Made by a program: the position numbers and the translations under genes. 64,000 nucleotides of DNA from Pollutimonas nitritireducens (GTDB lineage Bacteria > Pseudomonadota > Gammaproteobacteria > Burkholderiales > Burkholderiaceae_B). Location of the stretch: NCBI RefSeq assembly GCF_002849615.1, contig NZ_PDNV01000012.1, forward strand, positions 87,938-151,937, given 5' to 3'. Below the pieces are notes generated by a model, which worked only from the letters and a program-made list of their open reading frames with translations, did no database searches and had not been told where the DNA came from. The stretch's first letter is position 1. Each line of letters begins with the position of its first letter. This document shows, one piece after another, positions 19,594 to 28,066 of the stretch.

Positions 19594-20897
19594 GCACTGT
19601 ACAAACCTGGGTGGCCGACTTTGCGGTTCGCGAGCAGGGTTTGACAGGCGCCAACGTGCCTTGGCTCGCCGCCATGCGGAAAAACGCCATCCAGCGGTTC
19701 GCCGAGGAAGGCTGGCCGACCACCAGACATGAAAGCTGGCGCCATACATCGCTGGCGACACTCGAGCAGCAATCGTTTGTTCCGACGACTGATGCGCCGG
19801 CCGACGACCTGGCCAGCCAAGTGCGTGGCGCCGACTCTGGTCATTGGCTCGTCTTTGTCGACGGCCGCTATGCCCCCGGGCTGTCGAAAGTGGGTTCCTT
19901 GCCGGCTGGTGCAGAGCTGCGCAGCCTATCTCAGGCCCTGGTCACTTCACCTGACCAGGTCCAGGACGCGTTCGGGACTGAAAGCCAGGGTTCAAGCGCG
20001 ACGGCACTGAATGTGGCACTGGCTTCCGATGGTGCGTTCATTCATCTGGCGCGAGGTGTCGTGCTTGAAGAGCCCGTGCACCTGCTCTTCATTGCTGCCA
20101 GCGCTCAGGGCGCCAGTTTCCCGCGCAACCTTATCAGCGCCGAGACCAATTCGCAGGCCACCATCGTGGAGCATTATGTCGGCCAGGGCAGCAGTGTCAC
20201 CTTTACCAATACGGTGACGCGTGCCAATCTCGCCACGGATGCACGAATCACCCATATCAAACTGCAGCAGGAAAGCGAAGAGGCATTCCACCTGGGCGCC
20301 CTGAACGTAGAACAGGCCAAGGGATCCGTATTCAATTCCCACTCCATGTCCTTCGGGGCACGCCTGGCACGCCACGATATCGCCACCACATTTGGCGGGC
20401 AGCGTTGCGAGACCTTGCTGAATGGGCTGTACTACGTCGATGGGCGACGCCATGTGGATCACCATACGCTAATTGGTCATGCCCAGCCTCATGGCGTCAG
20501 CCGTGAATACTACCGTGGCATTCTTACCGATAAGGCGCGCGGAGTATTCGGCGGACGCATCCTAGTTTCACCCGGAGCCGACGGCACCGACGCCGTTCAG
20601 CGGTCCGACAGTCTGCTATTGTCCCGCATGGCCAAGGCCGACGCCCGTCCCGAGCTTGAAATATACGCCGACGACGTCAAGTGCGCCCACGGCGCCACCG
20701 TGGGCCAGATCGACGAAGACAGTATGTTCTACCTGCGCTCCCGGGGTCTGGATGAAATTCATGCGCGCAATATACTGACGTACGCCTTCGCGGCCCAGTC
20801 GCTCGAGCGCATTGAAATTGAATCCGTGCGCCAGCGCGTAGCGCATGCAATTCGATCGTTGTTGCCCGGTGGTGCAAGTCTGGGGGTCCTCGCATGA
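19590..20897 (+). CDS. sufD: Fe-S assembly protein SufD
   Basis: The 435-residue SufD is the SufB paralogue of the SufBC2D scaffold. The C-terminal core shows ELEIYADDVKCAHGATVGQIDED, including the conserved His of CAHGAT implicated in iron handling, followed by FYLRSRGL. The N-terminal region is variable, as usual. It overlaps sufC upstream and sufS downstream by four bases each, so sufC-sufD-sufS form a tightly coupled unit. Confidence 0.96.
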   Translation: MSTVQTWVADFAVREQGLTGANVPWLAAMRKNAIQRFAEEGWPTTRHESWRHTSLATLEQQSFVPTTDAPADDLASQVRGADSGHWLVFVDGRYAPGLSKVGSLPAGAELRSLSQALVTSPDQVQDAFGTESQGSSATALNVALASDGAFIHLARGVVLEEPVHLLFIAASAQGASFPRNLISAETNSQATIVEHYVGQGSSVTFTNTVTRANLATDARITHIKLQQESEEAFHLGALNVEQAKGSVFNSHSMSFGARLARHDIATTFGGQRCETLLNGLYYVDGRRHVDHHTLIGHAQPHGVSREYYRGILTDKARGVFGGRILVSPGADGTDAVQRSDSLLLSRMAKADARPELEIYADDVKCAHGATVGQIDEDSMFYLRSRGLDEIHARNILTYAFAAQSLERIEIESVRQRVAHAIRSLLPGGASLGVLA

Positions 20898-22156
20898 ATG
20901 CACCCTTGATCAACGCAGGCCATGCATCCCTATTGGATCGTGCGGGCGACTTTCCCATCTTGTCGCGTCAGGTGCAAGGTCGGCGTCTCGTCTACCTTGA
21001 TAACGGTGCAACCACACAGAAGCCGGTGGCGGTCATACAGGCCGAATCCCGTTTCTACGAGCAGTCCAACGCCAATATCCATCGTGGCGTGCACTGGCTC
21101 TCGCAACACGCCACCGATCTTTACGAGCAAGGACGCGAACGCGTACGGCAGTTGCTTAATGCGGCCCGGTCCGAAGAAATCGTCTTCACCCGCGGCACGA
21201 CCGAAGGCATCAATCTTGTGTGCTGGAGCTGGGCGCGGTCGGCATTGAAGCAAGGCGATGAAATTCTTATTACCGGCATGGAGCATCACTCCAATATCGT
21301 GCCGTGGCAACTGCTGTGCGAGCAAACGGGGGCTGTGCTGCGCGTTGTTCCGGTGACGGATTCCGGCGAGCTCGATCTGGACGAGTATCGGGCCTTGCTG
21401 GGCCCGCGGACACGCCTGGTGGGGGTGGTGCATATTTCGAATGCGCTGGGCACCATCAACCCTATCGCCGAAATGATCGCCATGGCGCACGAAGTCGGCG
21501 CCAAGGTATTGATCGACGGCGCGCAGGCCGTTGCACATCAAACGGTCGATGTCCAGGCGCTCGATTGTGACTTCTATGCCTTTTCCGCACACAAGCTCTA
21601 TGGGCCTACTGGCATTGGCGCTTTGTACGTGCGTTACGACATCCTTGCCGACATGCCCCCTTGGCAAGGCGGTGGCGACATGATTCATACGGTTAGTTTC
21701 GAGCGCAGCACTTATGCGGATGTGCCTCAGCGATTCGAGGCAGGCACGCCCAATATCGCGGGCGTTGTGGGCATGGACGCCGCCATACGGTATATGCAGG
21801 AAATCGGCATGGACACCATCGCTGCCCATGAACAATCATTGCTGGATGCCGCGACCGCCGAGTTGGCGTCGTTGCCAGGCATTCGAATAATCGGCACTGC
21901 CGATCGCAAGGCTGGCATTGTGTCGTTCGTGGTCGATGGCATACATCCGCACGACCTGGGCACAATTCTGGATATGGAAGGCGTCGCGATTCGGGCCGGA
22001 CACCATTGCGCGATGCCTTTGATGACGCGTTTCGGCATACCCGGCACGGCGCGGGCGTCGTTCGCCTTGTATAACAGCCACGACGACGTTGCCGCGCTTG
22101 CCGCCGGTTTGCGCAAGGCACAGAAATTGTTTGGAACAGGACCCCGGGATGACTGA
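20894..22156 (+). CDS. sufS: Cysteine desulfurase SufS (group II)
   Basis: The 420-residue PLP enzyme removes sulfur from L-cysteine as a persulfide. The PLP lysine is in FSAHKLYGPTG (K234), and the active-site cysteine is in RAGHHCAMP near residue 372, the group II signature. Substrate-binding RGTTEGIN lies near residue 100. Sulfur is probably passed to the SufU encoded next. It overlaps sufD by 4 bp and sufU by 8 bp. Confidence 0.96.
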   Translation: MNAPLINAGHASLLDRAGDFPILSRQVQGRRLVYLDNGATTQKPVAVIQAESRFYEQSNANIHRGVHWLSQHATDLYEQGRERVRQLLNAARSEEIVFTRGTTEGINLVCWSWARSALKQGDEILITGMEHHSNIVPWQLLCEQTGAVLRVVPVTDSGELDLDEYRALLGPRTRLVGVVHISNALGTINPIAEMIAMAHEVGAKVLIDGAQAVAHQTVDVQALDCDFYAFSAHKLYGPTGIGALYVRYDILADMPPWQGGGDMIHTVSFERSTYADVPQRFEAGTPNIAGVVGMDAAIRYMQEIGMDTIAAHEQSLLDAATAELASLPGIRIIGTADRKAGIVSFVVDGIHPHDLGTILDMEGVAIRAGHHCAMPLMTRFGIPGTARASFALYNSHDDVAALAAGLRKAQKLFGTGPRDD

Positions 22157-22604
22157 ACAGTACGGCGATCTACGCGAGCTTTATCAGGAAGTGATTTTCG
22201 ATCACAACCGTCATCCACGCAACTTTCACGCAATGGATGACGCAAGCCACACGGCAGTCGGCCATAATCCATTGTGCGGCGATCAGCTGACGATCTATGC
22301 GCAAGTCAAGGATGGTGTGGTGCACGAGACCAGTTTTGTGGGTCATGGGTGCGCCATTTCCAAAGCCTCAGCCTCGCTCATGACTGAAGCCGTCAGGGGC
22401 AAGTCCATCGATGAGGTCGAATCCTTGTTCCGCGATATGCACGCTATGCTTACCGAAGCCCAGCCAGAGGGCCGTGATTTCGGCAAGCTTGAGGTTCTTT
22501 CGGGCGTCCGCGAGTTTCCCGCCCGAGTGAAATGCGCCACGTTGGCGTGGCATACATTGCACAATGCCATTACGCAGGCCAGAGACGTTGCCCGCACCGA
22601 ATAG
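22149..22604 (+). CDS. sufU: SufU-type sulfur-transfer protein
   Basis: The 151-residue IscU-like protein has the three conserved ligand cysteines in LCGDQ, GHGCAISKASASL and VKCATLAW, plus the conserved Asp of CGD. The insertion between the second and third cysteines is typical of SufU rather than IscU. SufU acts as zinc-dependent sulfur acceptor for group II desulfurases. The start MTEQYGDLRELYQEV at 22149 gives the standard N terminus; the longer open frame lies inside sufS. Confidence 0.95.
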   Translation: MTEQYGDLRELYQEVIFDHNRHPRNFHAMDDASHTAVGHNPLCGDQLTIYAQVKDGVVHETSFVGHGCAISKASASLMTEAVRGKSIDEVESLFRDMHAMLTEAQPEGRDFGKLEVLSGVREFPARVKCATLAWHTLHNAITQARDVARTE

Positions 22605-22619
22605 AGAAAGAGGCCTATC

Positions 22620-23174
22620 ATGAGTTATGCACGCCAGGAAGTCATTGTGAATCGCGACTGCCCCGCAGTGACGGTTCCCTACGGGTCGCCCGTCACCATC
22701 GAGGAAGGTTGTTCGGCCACCATCACCCAGCAACTGGGCGGAAGCTACACCGTTGTCGTGGAAGGCAACCTGTACCGAATTGAAGGTATCGACGGCGATG
22801 CACTAGGATTTGATCCCATCGAGGCGCAGGCGCATGTCCCGGAAGGACCGGTAACGGCCCAGTCGGTCGAAGATGCGGCCTGGAGCCTGCTTGCCACTTG
22901 CTACGATCCCGAAATCCCGGTCGATATCGTCAACCTCGGCCTGGTCTACGCCTGCAAGGTGTTGCCGGTCGGTGAAGAAAAGTTCCGCATCGAGGCGCAG
23001 ATGACACTCACAGCCCCCGGTTGCGGCATGGGCACCATGATTGCTGACGAAGCGCGCAGCAAACTGTTATCCATACACGGCGTGGACGAGGTCACAGTAG
23101 ACCTCGTCTGGGACCCGCCATGGAGCCGCGAAATGATTAGCGAGCCGGCGCGCTTGCAGATGGGTTTGTTGTAA
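22620..23174 (+). CDS. sufT: SufT, DUF59-family Fe-S maturation protein
   Basis: The 184-residue protein has an N-terminal extension (1-75) followed by a DUF59/MIP18 domain with CYDPEIPVDIVNLGLVY and LTAPGCGMG. SufT proteins assist maturation of particular Fe-S proteins; in actinobacteria and firmicutes the gene follows sufU, as here. A ribosome binding site (agaaagagg) lies upstream. It is the last suf gene before the OsmC gene. Confidence 0.93.
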   Translation: MSYARQEVIVNRDCPAVTVPYGSPVTIEEGCSATITQQLGGSYTVVVEGNLYRIEGIDGDALGFDPIEAQAHVPEGPVTAQSVEDAAWSLLATCYDPEIPVDIVNLGLVYACKVLPVGEEKFRIEAQMTLTAPGCGMGTMIADEARSKLLSIHGVDEVTVDLVWDPPWSREMISEPARLQMGLL

Positions 23175-23203
23175 TTTTATATCCGTCCATACAAGGAGCA
23201 GTG

Positions 23204-23629
23204 ATGATTAAACATGCATCGGCAGTCTGGAAGGGAAGTATCAAGGAAGGTGGTGGCACGATCTCAACCGAGACGGGGGTGCTGAACAACGCTCCCTATG
23301 GCTTCAAGTCCAGGTTCGAAGATGGCCCGGGAACGAATCCGGAAGAACTCATCGGTGCCGCGCATGCAGGCTGCTTTTCCATGGCTTTGTCGCTAATGCT
23401 GGGCGAGGCCGGTCTTACACCGGAAAGCATAAATACCAGTGCAGCGGTAACCCTCGAAAAGGTCGGCGATGGCTTTGCCATCACTGCCAGCCATCTTACG
23501 GTCGTCGCCCGCATACCAGGAGCGGACGAGGCCAAGTTTGACGAGATTGCAAACCAGGCCAAAGCGGGGTGCCCGGTATCCAAGGTGCTTAATGCCAAGA
23601 TAACGATGGATGCAAGGCTCGAAGCCTGA
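23204..23629 (+). CDS. OsmC/Ohr-family peroxide-handling protein
   Basis: The 141-residue OsmC-like protein contains AAHAGCFSMALSLML and KAGCPVSKVLNAKI, supplying the two redox cysteines that reduce organic hydroperoxides. It most resembles the OsmC subgroup. The ATG at 23204 sits 5 bp after AAGGAG; an in-frame GTG three bases earlier is too close to the site. It follows the suf operon by 29 bp and may be cotranscribed, which would link Fe-S repair with peroxide defence. Confidence 0.93.
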   Translation: MIKHASAVWKGSIKEGGGTISTETGVLNNAPYGFKSRFEDGPGTNPEELIGAAHAGCFSMALSLMLGEAGLTPESINTSAAVTLEKVGDGFAITASHLTVVARIPGADEAKFDEIANQAKAGCPVSKVLNAKITMDARLEA

Positions 23630-23660
23630 TCATCGGTACAAGCAACTATTCTGCTGTGTT

Positions 23661-23692
23661 CTCTGGCCTGCGCTTGCACAGGCCAGAGTGGT
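23661..23692 (+). terminator. Rho-independent terminator after the suf-osmC unit
   Basis: CTCTGGCCTG (23661-23670) and CAGGCCAGAG (23679-23688) form a perfect 10-bp GC-rich stem with an 8-base loop, followed by TGGTTTT. It lies between two convergent genes and most likely ends the plus-strand suf-osmC transcript. Confidence 0.75.
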
Positions 23693-23694
23693 TT

Positions 23695-24513
23695 TCAAGG
23701 TCGAATTCCAGTCCGCGCCCGGGCCGCCGTGCCCGGTCTGAAGTCGATATTGTTATGTGCTTCAAGCTCGGGCTTGATGGGTGCGGAACCGGACTCCTGA
23801 TTTCCGCTGATCGACGCCCAACCCAGTGTGGCGCCGCGCGACACAGCGGCATAAACTGCCGCGTTCCGGTTATGTACGTCAAGGCGCTGATATAGGGTTT
23901 CGGTATGGGCCTTTGCGGTCGCCACCGAGATATTCAGGTAGCGGCCCACTGTCTTCATGGGATAGCCCCGGGCAAGCAGTACCAGGACTTCGTATTGACG
24001 CGGAGTCAGCCCCAGCATCTGGCATTCCGAATTGGCCTCCGATACCATCTTAGGTTTTGTTTCGGGTGCGGGAGGCCATTTGACCGATTCGTATAACGGT
24101 GTCAGCGTCTGGGGTGGTTTGCTTCCGTTGGGCCGCAACGGAAAGCACGTGCCGCCTGCCAGTATCAGGCGTACCGATGCTTGCAACACTTCCGGTGGTA
24201 CATTCTTGGGCACATACCCAGCCACAGAGGCTGGCAACCCCTTGGCCGAAGTCGGCATATCGCTGCTTTCGGCCAGTAATAAGACGGCCTTGGGCGAATA
24301 GGATCGATCGGCGGCCGTTACCAGGTCGTGCACGTCGTCCAGCGACGAGATCGACAGGAGCAAAAGGGCGCATTGGCCGGACTTGTGAACGTCTTGCGGG
24401 GGGGACGCATATTCGCCGCCTTCCAGTTGCACGCCCGGCACGACATCCGATAAAAGCTGCAAGATACCGAGCCTTAGCAAGGGGTGAGGCTCGATGACAA
24501 TAATAGTCGGCAT
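23695..24513 (-). CDS. LuxR-type regulator with degenerate receiver (CsgD-like)
   Basis: The 272-residue protein has an N-terminal receiver-like domain (1-120) and a C-terminal LuxR helix-turn-helix (about 175-240; LTPRQYEVLVLLARGYPMKTVGRYLN). The receiver lacks the usual acidic pair (IEPHPLLRLG instead of VDDHP) and has serine/leucine (LLLLSISSLDD) where the phosphorylated aspartate is expected. It therefore probably does not respond to phosphorylation. CsgD of enterobacteria, the curli master regulator, is likewise an atypical LuxR-type regulator. Being next to the curli genes, this is a plausible functional CsgD equivalent. The start at 24513 has a strong aggaagaagaag site. Confidence 0.8.
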   Translation of the reverse strand: MPTIIVIEPHPLLRLGILQLLSDVVPGVQLEGGEYASPPQDVHKSGQCALLLLSISSLDDVHDLVTAADRSYSPKAVLLLAESSDMPTSAKGLPASVAGYVPKNVPPEVLQASVRLILAGGTCFPLRPNGSKPPQTLTPLYESVKWPPAPETKPKMVSEANSECQMLGLTPRQYEVLVLLARGYPMKTVGRYLNISVATAKAHTETLYQRLDVHNRNAAVYAAVSRGATLGWASISGNQESGSAPIKPELEAHNNIDFRPGTAARARTGIRP

Positions 24514-24793
24514 TCTTCTTCTTCCTAGGTTCCTCGCCGCTCTTGTGAGCGCCGATTGAGTGGCTGAAGCACTAGGCCCCATGGCCGTCCGCCGTATGCG
24601 GTACTGTCACAAAGCGACGTCGGCACTGATTACCATCGTGATACAACCATCTGTCTAGTTCCGCTGATAGCGAAACGAATATCCAACTGGATTGTTTCTT
24701 TATGGTATTGGCACAGCGTTTAATACGCAAGCATATGCTGCATAAAACACGCTGTAAGTCATTACTTTAAATAGACAAAATCCCTGGATGCCT

Positions 24794-25102
24794 TTAATCT
24801 GGGCATTTGAAGTGGTAGTTTCGGTCGGCCGCTCCGGCCTCGGAAAGCACTAAATCGATTTCACATTCATCGTTGGGCGTACGACTTAAAGACATATGTG
24901 ACAGCGCCGCCGGCACATTCGCCAGTACTGTGACGACTCCGCCTTGCCCTATCACGGTTTTACCAGTGTCGCTCTTCTTCACGGTACGCACCTTATAGCG
25001 TAGCGTCGTGTCAGCGCTGCTGCGCACATAGGGTACAACGACAGCGGGCTGCGCTTTTGCAAAAGTCTCTAGCCAAACCTGTATATTGCTATCCGCGACC
25101 AT
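24794..25102 (-). CDS. CsgH/CsgC-like curli accessory protein, putative
   Basis: The 102-residue protein is probably beta-rich (VVVPYVRSSADTTLRYKVRTV, QGGVVTVLANVP, ECEIDLVLSEAG). It resembles in pattern the immunoglobulin-fold curli chaperones CsgC/CsgH, which prevent premature amyloid formation in the periplasm. It has a good ribosome binding site (ggagaagtgaa) and no upstream start in frame that would add a signal peptide, because an in-frame stop precedes it. A cytoplasmic location would be odd for this role. Two cysteines occur in the C-terminal half. Family assignment is tentative and rests on pattern and context. Confidence 0.5.
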   Translation of the reverse strand: MVADSNIQVWLETFAKAQPAVVVPYVRSSADTTLRYKVRTVKKSDTGKTVIGQGGVVTVLANVPAALSHMSLSRTPNDECEIDLVLSEAGAADRNYHFKCPD

Positions 25103-25174
25103 TTCACTTCTCCAGTATTTTGATCTGTGTCAAATTCACAACGTTCCCCGATGTGGACGCATTTTCTTGGATTG

Positions 25175-25207
25175 GGCCACAAGCAAGTAAAGTTCCCGCT
25201 TGTGGCC
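25175..25207. repeat. Perfect 10-bp hairpin downstream of the curlin gene
   Basis: GGCCACAAGC (25175-25184) and GCTTGTGGCC (25198-25207) form a perfect stem with a 13-base loop. It lies 14 bp beyond the curlin stop on the minus strand and lacks a T tract. It could stabilise the curlin mRNA 3' end or cause partial termination before the CsgH-like gene. Confidence 0.55.
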
Positions 25208-25220
25208 GTCCACAGGTAAA

Positions 25221-25922
25221 TTAACGCTGGTTGATGTAGGCCACGTTGCGATAGCCGTTAGACTGCGACACCGTTGCAAGCTTGTCGGAGCCGGTTTGCT
25301 GTACTGTGGCTTCGTGTCCCATGCCACGCTGACTGATATTCGCTACCAGGTTGCTGCCATTCTGCGTGATGTAGGCGTCGTTATACTTTCCGCGTTGATC
25401 GATGGTTCCCTCGTTGTGAGCACCGCCTGTACCATGTTGAACGATACCGGCCGTGTTAAGAACGCCGTCCTGCACGATGATGGCGTCCACATTGCTGCCG
25501 GTTTGAGTAATCCACGCATCGTTGCTGTAGCCGCCGCTTTTCTGCTCAATATGCGCGGTCTGGTTTACGCCATTGGACCACTGTCCTGGAACGTACTGCC
25601 AGCCGCCACCATGATGGCCACCTGTTCGTACCCACTGACCTACTCCCAGTTGGCCACCCTGATTGATGGTCGCAGTACCGGCGCTACCATCCTGCGTGAT
25701 AGCCGCCAACGAATTGGTGACCCGTTGTTGCAGAATGACGCCATCGTTGCCAAAACCGCTCTGTGAAATCGATGCGACGGCTCCGCTGTTGTCGTATTGT
25801 TCAACGGACGCGTCGTTGAACCAGCCTTGTTGGTAGATGCTGGCTTCATCGGCTGCCATGGCCGCAGTGGCGCCATAAGCGAGAGTGATGCCAATGGCGA
25901 GTGCAGACAATTTGATACTCAT
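25221..25922 (-). CDS. Curlin, major/minor curli subunit
   Basis: The 233-residue secreted curlin has a signal peptide (about 1-23, cleavage after AAMA) and many degenerate Q/N/G repeats (ISQSGFGNDGVILQQ, ITQTGSNVDAIIVQ, ISQRGMGHEATVQQ). These are characteristic of CsgA/CsgB amyloid strands. A Gly/His/Trp-rich insertion (about 93-114, containing GGHHGGGW) divides the repeats into two blocks. It ends in INQR, which recalls the CsgB C terminus more than CsgA. Only one curlin gene is visible, so it may act as both nucleator and fibre subunit. The ribosome binding site is GAGGAG. Confidence 0.88.
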   Translation of the reverse strand: MSIKLSALAIGITLAYGATAAMAADEASIYQQGWFNDASVEQYDNSGAVASISQSGFGNDGVILQQRVTNSLAAITQDGSAGTATINQGGQLGVGQWVRTGGHHGGGWQYVPGQWSNGVNQTAHIEQKSGGYSNDAWITQTGSNVDAIIVQDGVLNTAGIVQHGTGGAHNEGTIDQRGKYNDAYITQNGSNLVANISQRGMGHEATVQQTGSDKLATVSQSNGYRNVAYINQR

Positions 25923-25939
25923 ATGTTTCTCCTCAGAAT

Positions 25940-25975
25940 AAAGACCAAATATTGCAAGCCAGTCCGGCGGTCTTT
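25940..25975 (-). other. Inverted repeat between csgG and the curlin gene
   Basis: AAAGACC (25940-25946) and GGTCTTT (25969-25975) flank a 22-base loop. On the minus strand the second arm continues into TTTATTC, so a weak terminator or processing stem between csgG and curlin is possible. Confidence 0.35.
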
Positions 25976-26014
25976 GATACCGAACGGCGGTACGACACTA
26001 CTGATACGCTGTAA

Positions 26015-26956
26015 TCAAAGGTCTTTGGGAGCCGGCGAAACGGCGGTGGTATTTGAGTCCGCGGGCATATTGAGTGGGACTGAGGCGTAATTCGTCGCCT
26101 CCCGCAAGTAATTCTGAATAACTGGCAGATTCCAGTCGTTCTCGTTCCGAAGAACCCAGTTTCTGTCTTTGAGGCCTTGAACGGTAAGATGGACAACGGC
26201 AGCTTCTATGGCTTCCTTGACGCACAACTGCGCAGGCTCATTGGTTGTGATACCACCTTCAATTTCCAGCAGGTCCTTGAAATTCACGAACTTATAGACG
26301 CTGGGACGCACTTCGTACGAAAAAATCGTCTTGGTGGTCGAAACGGTCTGCAAGACTTGGCCTGTCCGGATGTCCACACTGCGCAAGCCTATGGTCACCT
26401 GATCCATCCGGTATTGAGTTGACAATCCCACACCTAGGAACTTGGCACCGAGCCCGCCCGACCTGACATTGCTTTCATAGGAAATAATTCCTCCGTCTAT
26501 CAGGATGGAGGCGGGGACGAGGGCCGGAATGAATATCTCCGGCGCGTCCTTCGCCTGTGAACCGTCCAGCGCACGCACAATTCGGCGTTCCGTCAGCAAT
26601 TCTTGCAGGCTTTCGCGTTCGACCGGAGTAAACCAGCCCGACTCGCGCAGGGCCTTCACCAGCATCGAGGCCGCGCCTTGAGTCACAGATGTCGAGAACG
26701 AACTATCCGGCGAAGGCTTGTATTGCCCCGTCTGGTCCCGGAACCCATAGACCGCTACAACGACCTTGCCTTTCGGTGGTGGAAGGTTGCGCAGGTCATG
26801 TGATGTCGGAGTCGGGGGTGTCAGCTGTGCCGCAGTCGTCACCTGAACCGGTGTACTTGGTACGGCGCACGCGCCCAGCGCGCCGCAAAGAATGGTAGTC
26901 ACCCCAGCAAGGGCCAGGCGCTGATAGGCAGCGCGATTTTTATTTGTCGTATTCAT
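26015..26956 (-). CDS. csgG: Curli secretion pore lipoprotein CsgG
   Basis: CsgG (313 residues) forms the nonameric outer-membrane channel for curli subunits. The N terminus has a signal peptide and lipobox (LGACAV) with the lipidated Cys near residue 29. The core shows GKVVVAVYGFRDQTGQYKPSP, LREAGWF-type FTPVERESLQELLTERRIVRA, and TGQVLQTVSTTKTIFSYEV, all typical of CsgG. It is longer than the E. coli protein (277) because of N- and C-terminal extensions. It overlaps csgF by four bases. Confidence 0.95.
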   Translation of the reverse strand: MNTTNKNRAAYQRLALAGVTTILCGALGACAVPSTPVQVTTAAQLTPPTPTSHDLRNLPPPKGKVVVAVYGFRDQTGQYKPSPDSSFSTSVTQGAASMLVKALRESGWFTPVERESLQELLTERRIVRALDGSQAKDAPEIFIPALVPASILIDGGIISYESNVRSGGLGAKFLGVGLSTQYRMDQVTIGLRSVDIRTGQVLQTVSTTKTIFSYEVRPSVYKFVNFKDLLEIEGGITTNEPAQLCVKEAIEAAVVHLTVQGLKDRNWVLRNENDWNLPVIQNYLREATNYASVPLNMPADSNTTAVSPAPKDL

Positions 26957-27417
26957 CCCTGATTGCTCACATTGAAGACCGTGGTCGCGCCCGTAAGCTT
27001 GTCCAGTGTCGTAATCGTCAAGTTGTTGGGATTGGTTGGCGATACAGCGACCGTGATCGTGAAATTGCTGGTCTCCAGCGTGCCCGGTACAAAATTGCCA
27101 TTGCCATCCATGATCTGGCCGCTGGCGGCTGTGGCCATCCGGTTTATCACGGTGCGTTCGATCGTCTCGTTAAGCAGTTGCGCCGGCGTTTTGTCTTCAA
27201 TGCCGTAGGCGTCGGCGGCCGGGTCGGTGTGCTTGTTTGTGGCCAGTGCCGAATTCAACAACACCGACCCGTTAAGGGCGTTGCCTCCAAATGATGGGTT
27301 CAACGGGTAGTACACGAGTTCGGATGCAGCAGCCTGACTTGCCAGGGCAACTGACGCAATCAATAACGCAGTGCGTATGCGGTGTTCTGTTGTTTTTGCC
27401 ACGATCTCTCCTTTCAT
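26953..27417 (-). CDS. csgF: Curli assembly protein CsgF
   Basis: The 154-residue protein has a signal peptide (about 1-32, cleavage after AAA) and the mature start SELVYYPLNPSFGGNALNGS. This matches the CsgF N terminus that plugs the CsgG pore and couples secretion to surface nucleation. The start at 27417 immediately follows the csgE stop and uses GAGGAG inside csgE; an internal GTG six codons later is also possible. Its stop overlaps csgG (ATGA). Confidence 0.94.
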   Translation of the reverse strand: MKGEIVAKTTEHRIRTALLIASVALASQAAASELVYYPLNPSFGGNALNGSVLLNSALATNKHTDPAADAYGIEDKTPAQLLNETIERTVINRMATAASGQIMDGNGNFVPGTLETSNFTITVAVSPTNPNNLTITTLDKLTGATTVFNVSNQG

Positions 27418-27942
27418 TTACATCTCCTCGGGTCCTAGATCAGGGGTTTTCACCATGATCCGTTCTAGTTCACTGTCGTTGATGTTCTGGTAGACCAATT
27501 CAACAGCCGACCAACTGATCTTCTTGGTTGCGGCCCGCGCAGGCGGCAAGAAAGCATGGAACATCCTTTTTTGTCGAAATTGCACCCAGATTTCGCTGCC
27601 AAATCGGGCCGAAGGACGTTCATGTATGGAAATGGTGTACTGGCCGCTGATATCTTTCTGGCGCCACCGCGAGCTGAAATACTGGTAAAAGTCTTTGCCC
27701 AGCACAGTGACGGTCCGATTGACCACGATTCCGCCCAAGGGGTCGTCGAACACGGATTTCCGCGGCTGGTCGGCGCCTGTCTTGGTAGGATCTGTGCCAT
27801 TCACGGCGGGTTGAGGAAGCCGTGCTTTTGATACCACTGGCGCCACCTTTTCTGCATTTTTTGTAACAGGGGTGACAGCTGCAATGGTTGCGGCGCCATG
27901 CAAGGCAAATGCCAGTGGGGCCAGTACAGTCAGTAAACGCAT
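27418..27942 (-). CDS. csgE: Curli secretion specificity factor CsgE
   Basis: The 174-residue protein has a signal peptide (about 1-22) and a C-terminal CsgE core (GGIVVNRTVTVLGKDFYQYFSSRW, then HERPSARFGSEIWVQ). CsgE caps CsgG on the periplasmic side and gates subunit entry. It is longer than the E. coli protein (129) because of a low-complexity linker at about 25-65. It is the first gene of the csgE-csgF-csgG run, with a gggagagg ribosome binding site. Confidence 0.92.
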   Translation of the reverse strand: MRLLTVLAPLAFALHGAATIAAVTPVTKNAEKVAPVVSKARLPQPAVNGTDPTKTGADQPRKSVFDDPLGGIVVNRTVTVLGKDFYQYFSSRWRQKDISGQYTISIHERPSARFGSEIWVQFRQKRMFHAFLPPARAATKKISWSAVELVYQNINDSELERIMVKTPDLGPEEM

Positions 27943-28066
27943 CTAGTCCTCTCCCTGCAGCGATCTTGGTTTTATTTAGTAATACCGAGGCAGGAAGGGA
28001 TGCAGATGCATGTCTTCGAGTCCTCCGTCCCGCCACCTTTGTATCCTTATGTCATTTCTTCTTAAC

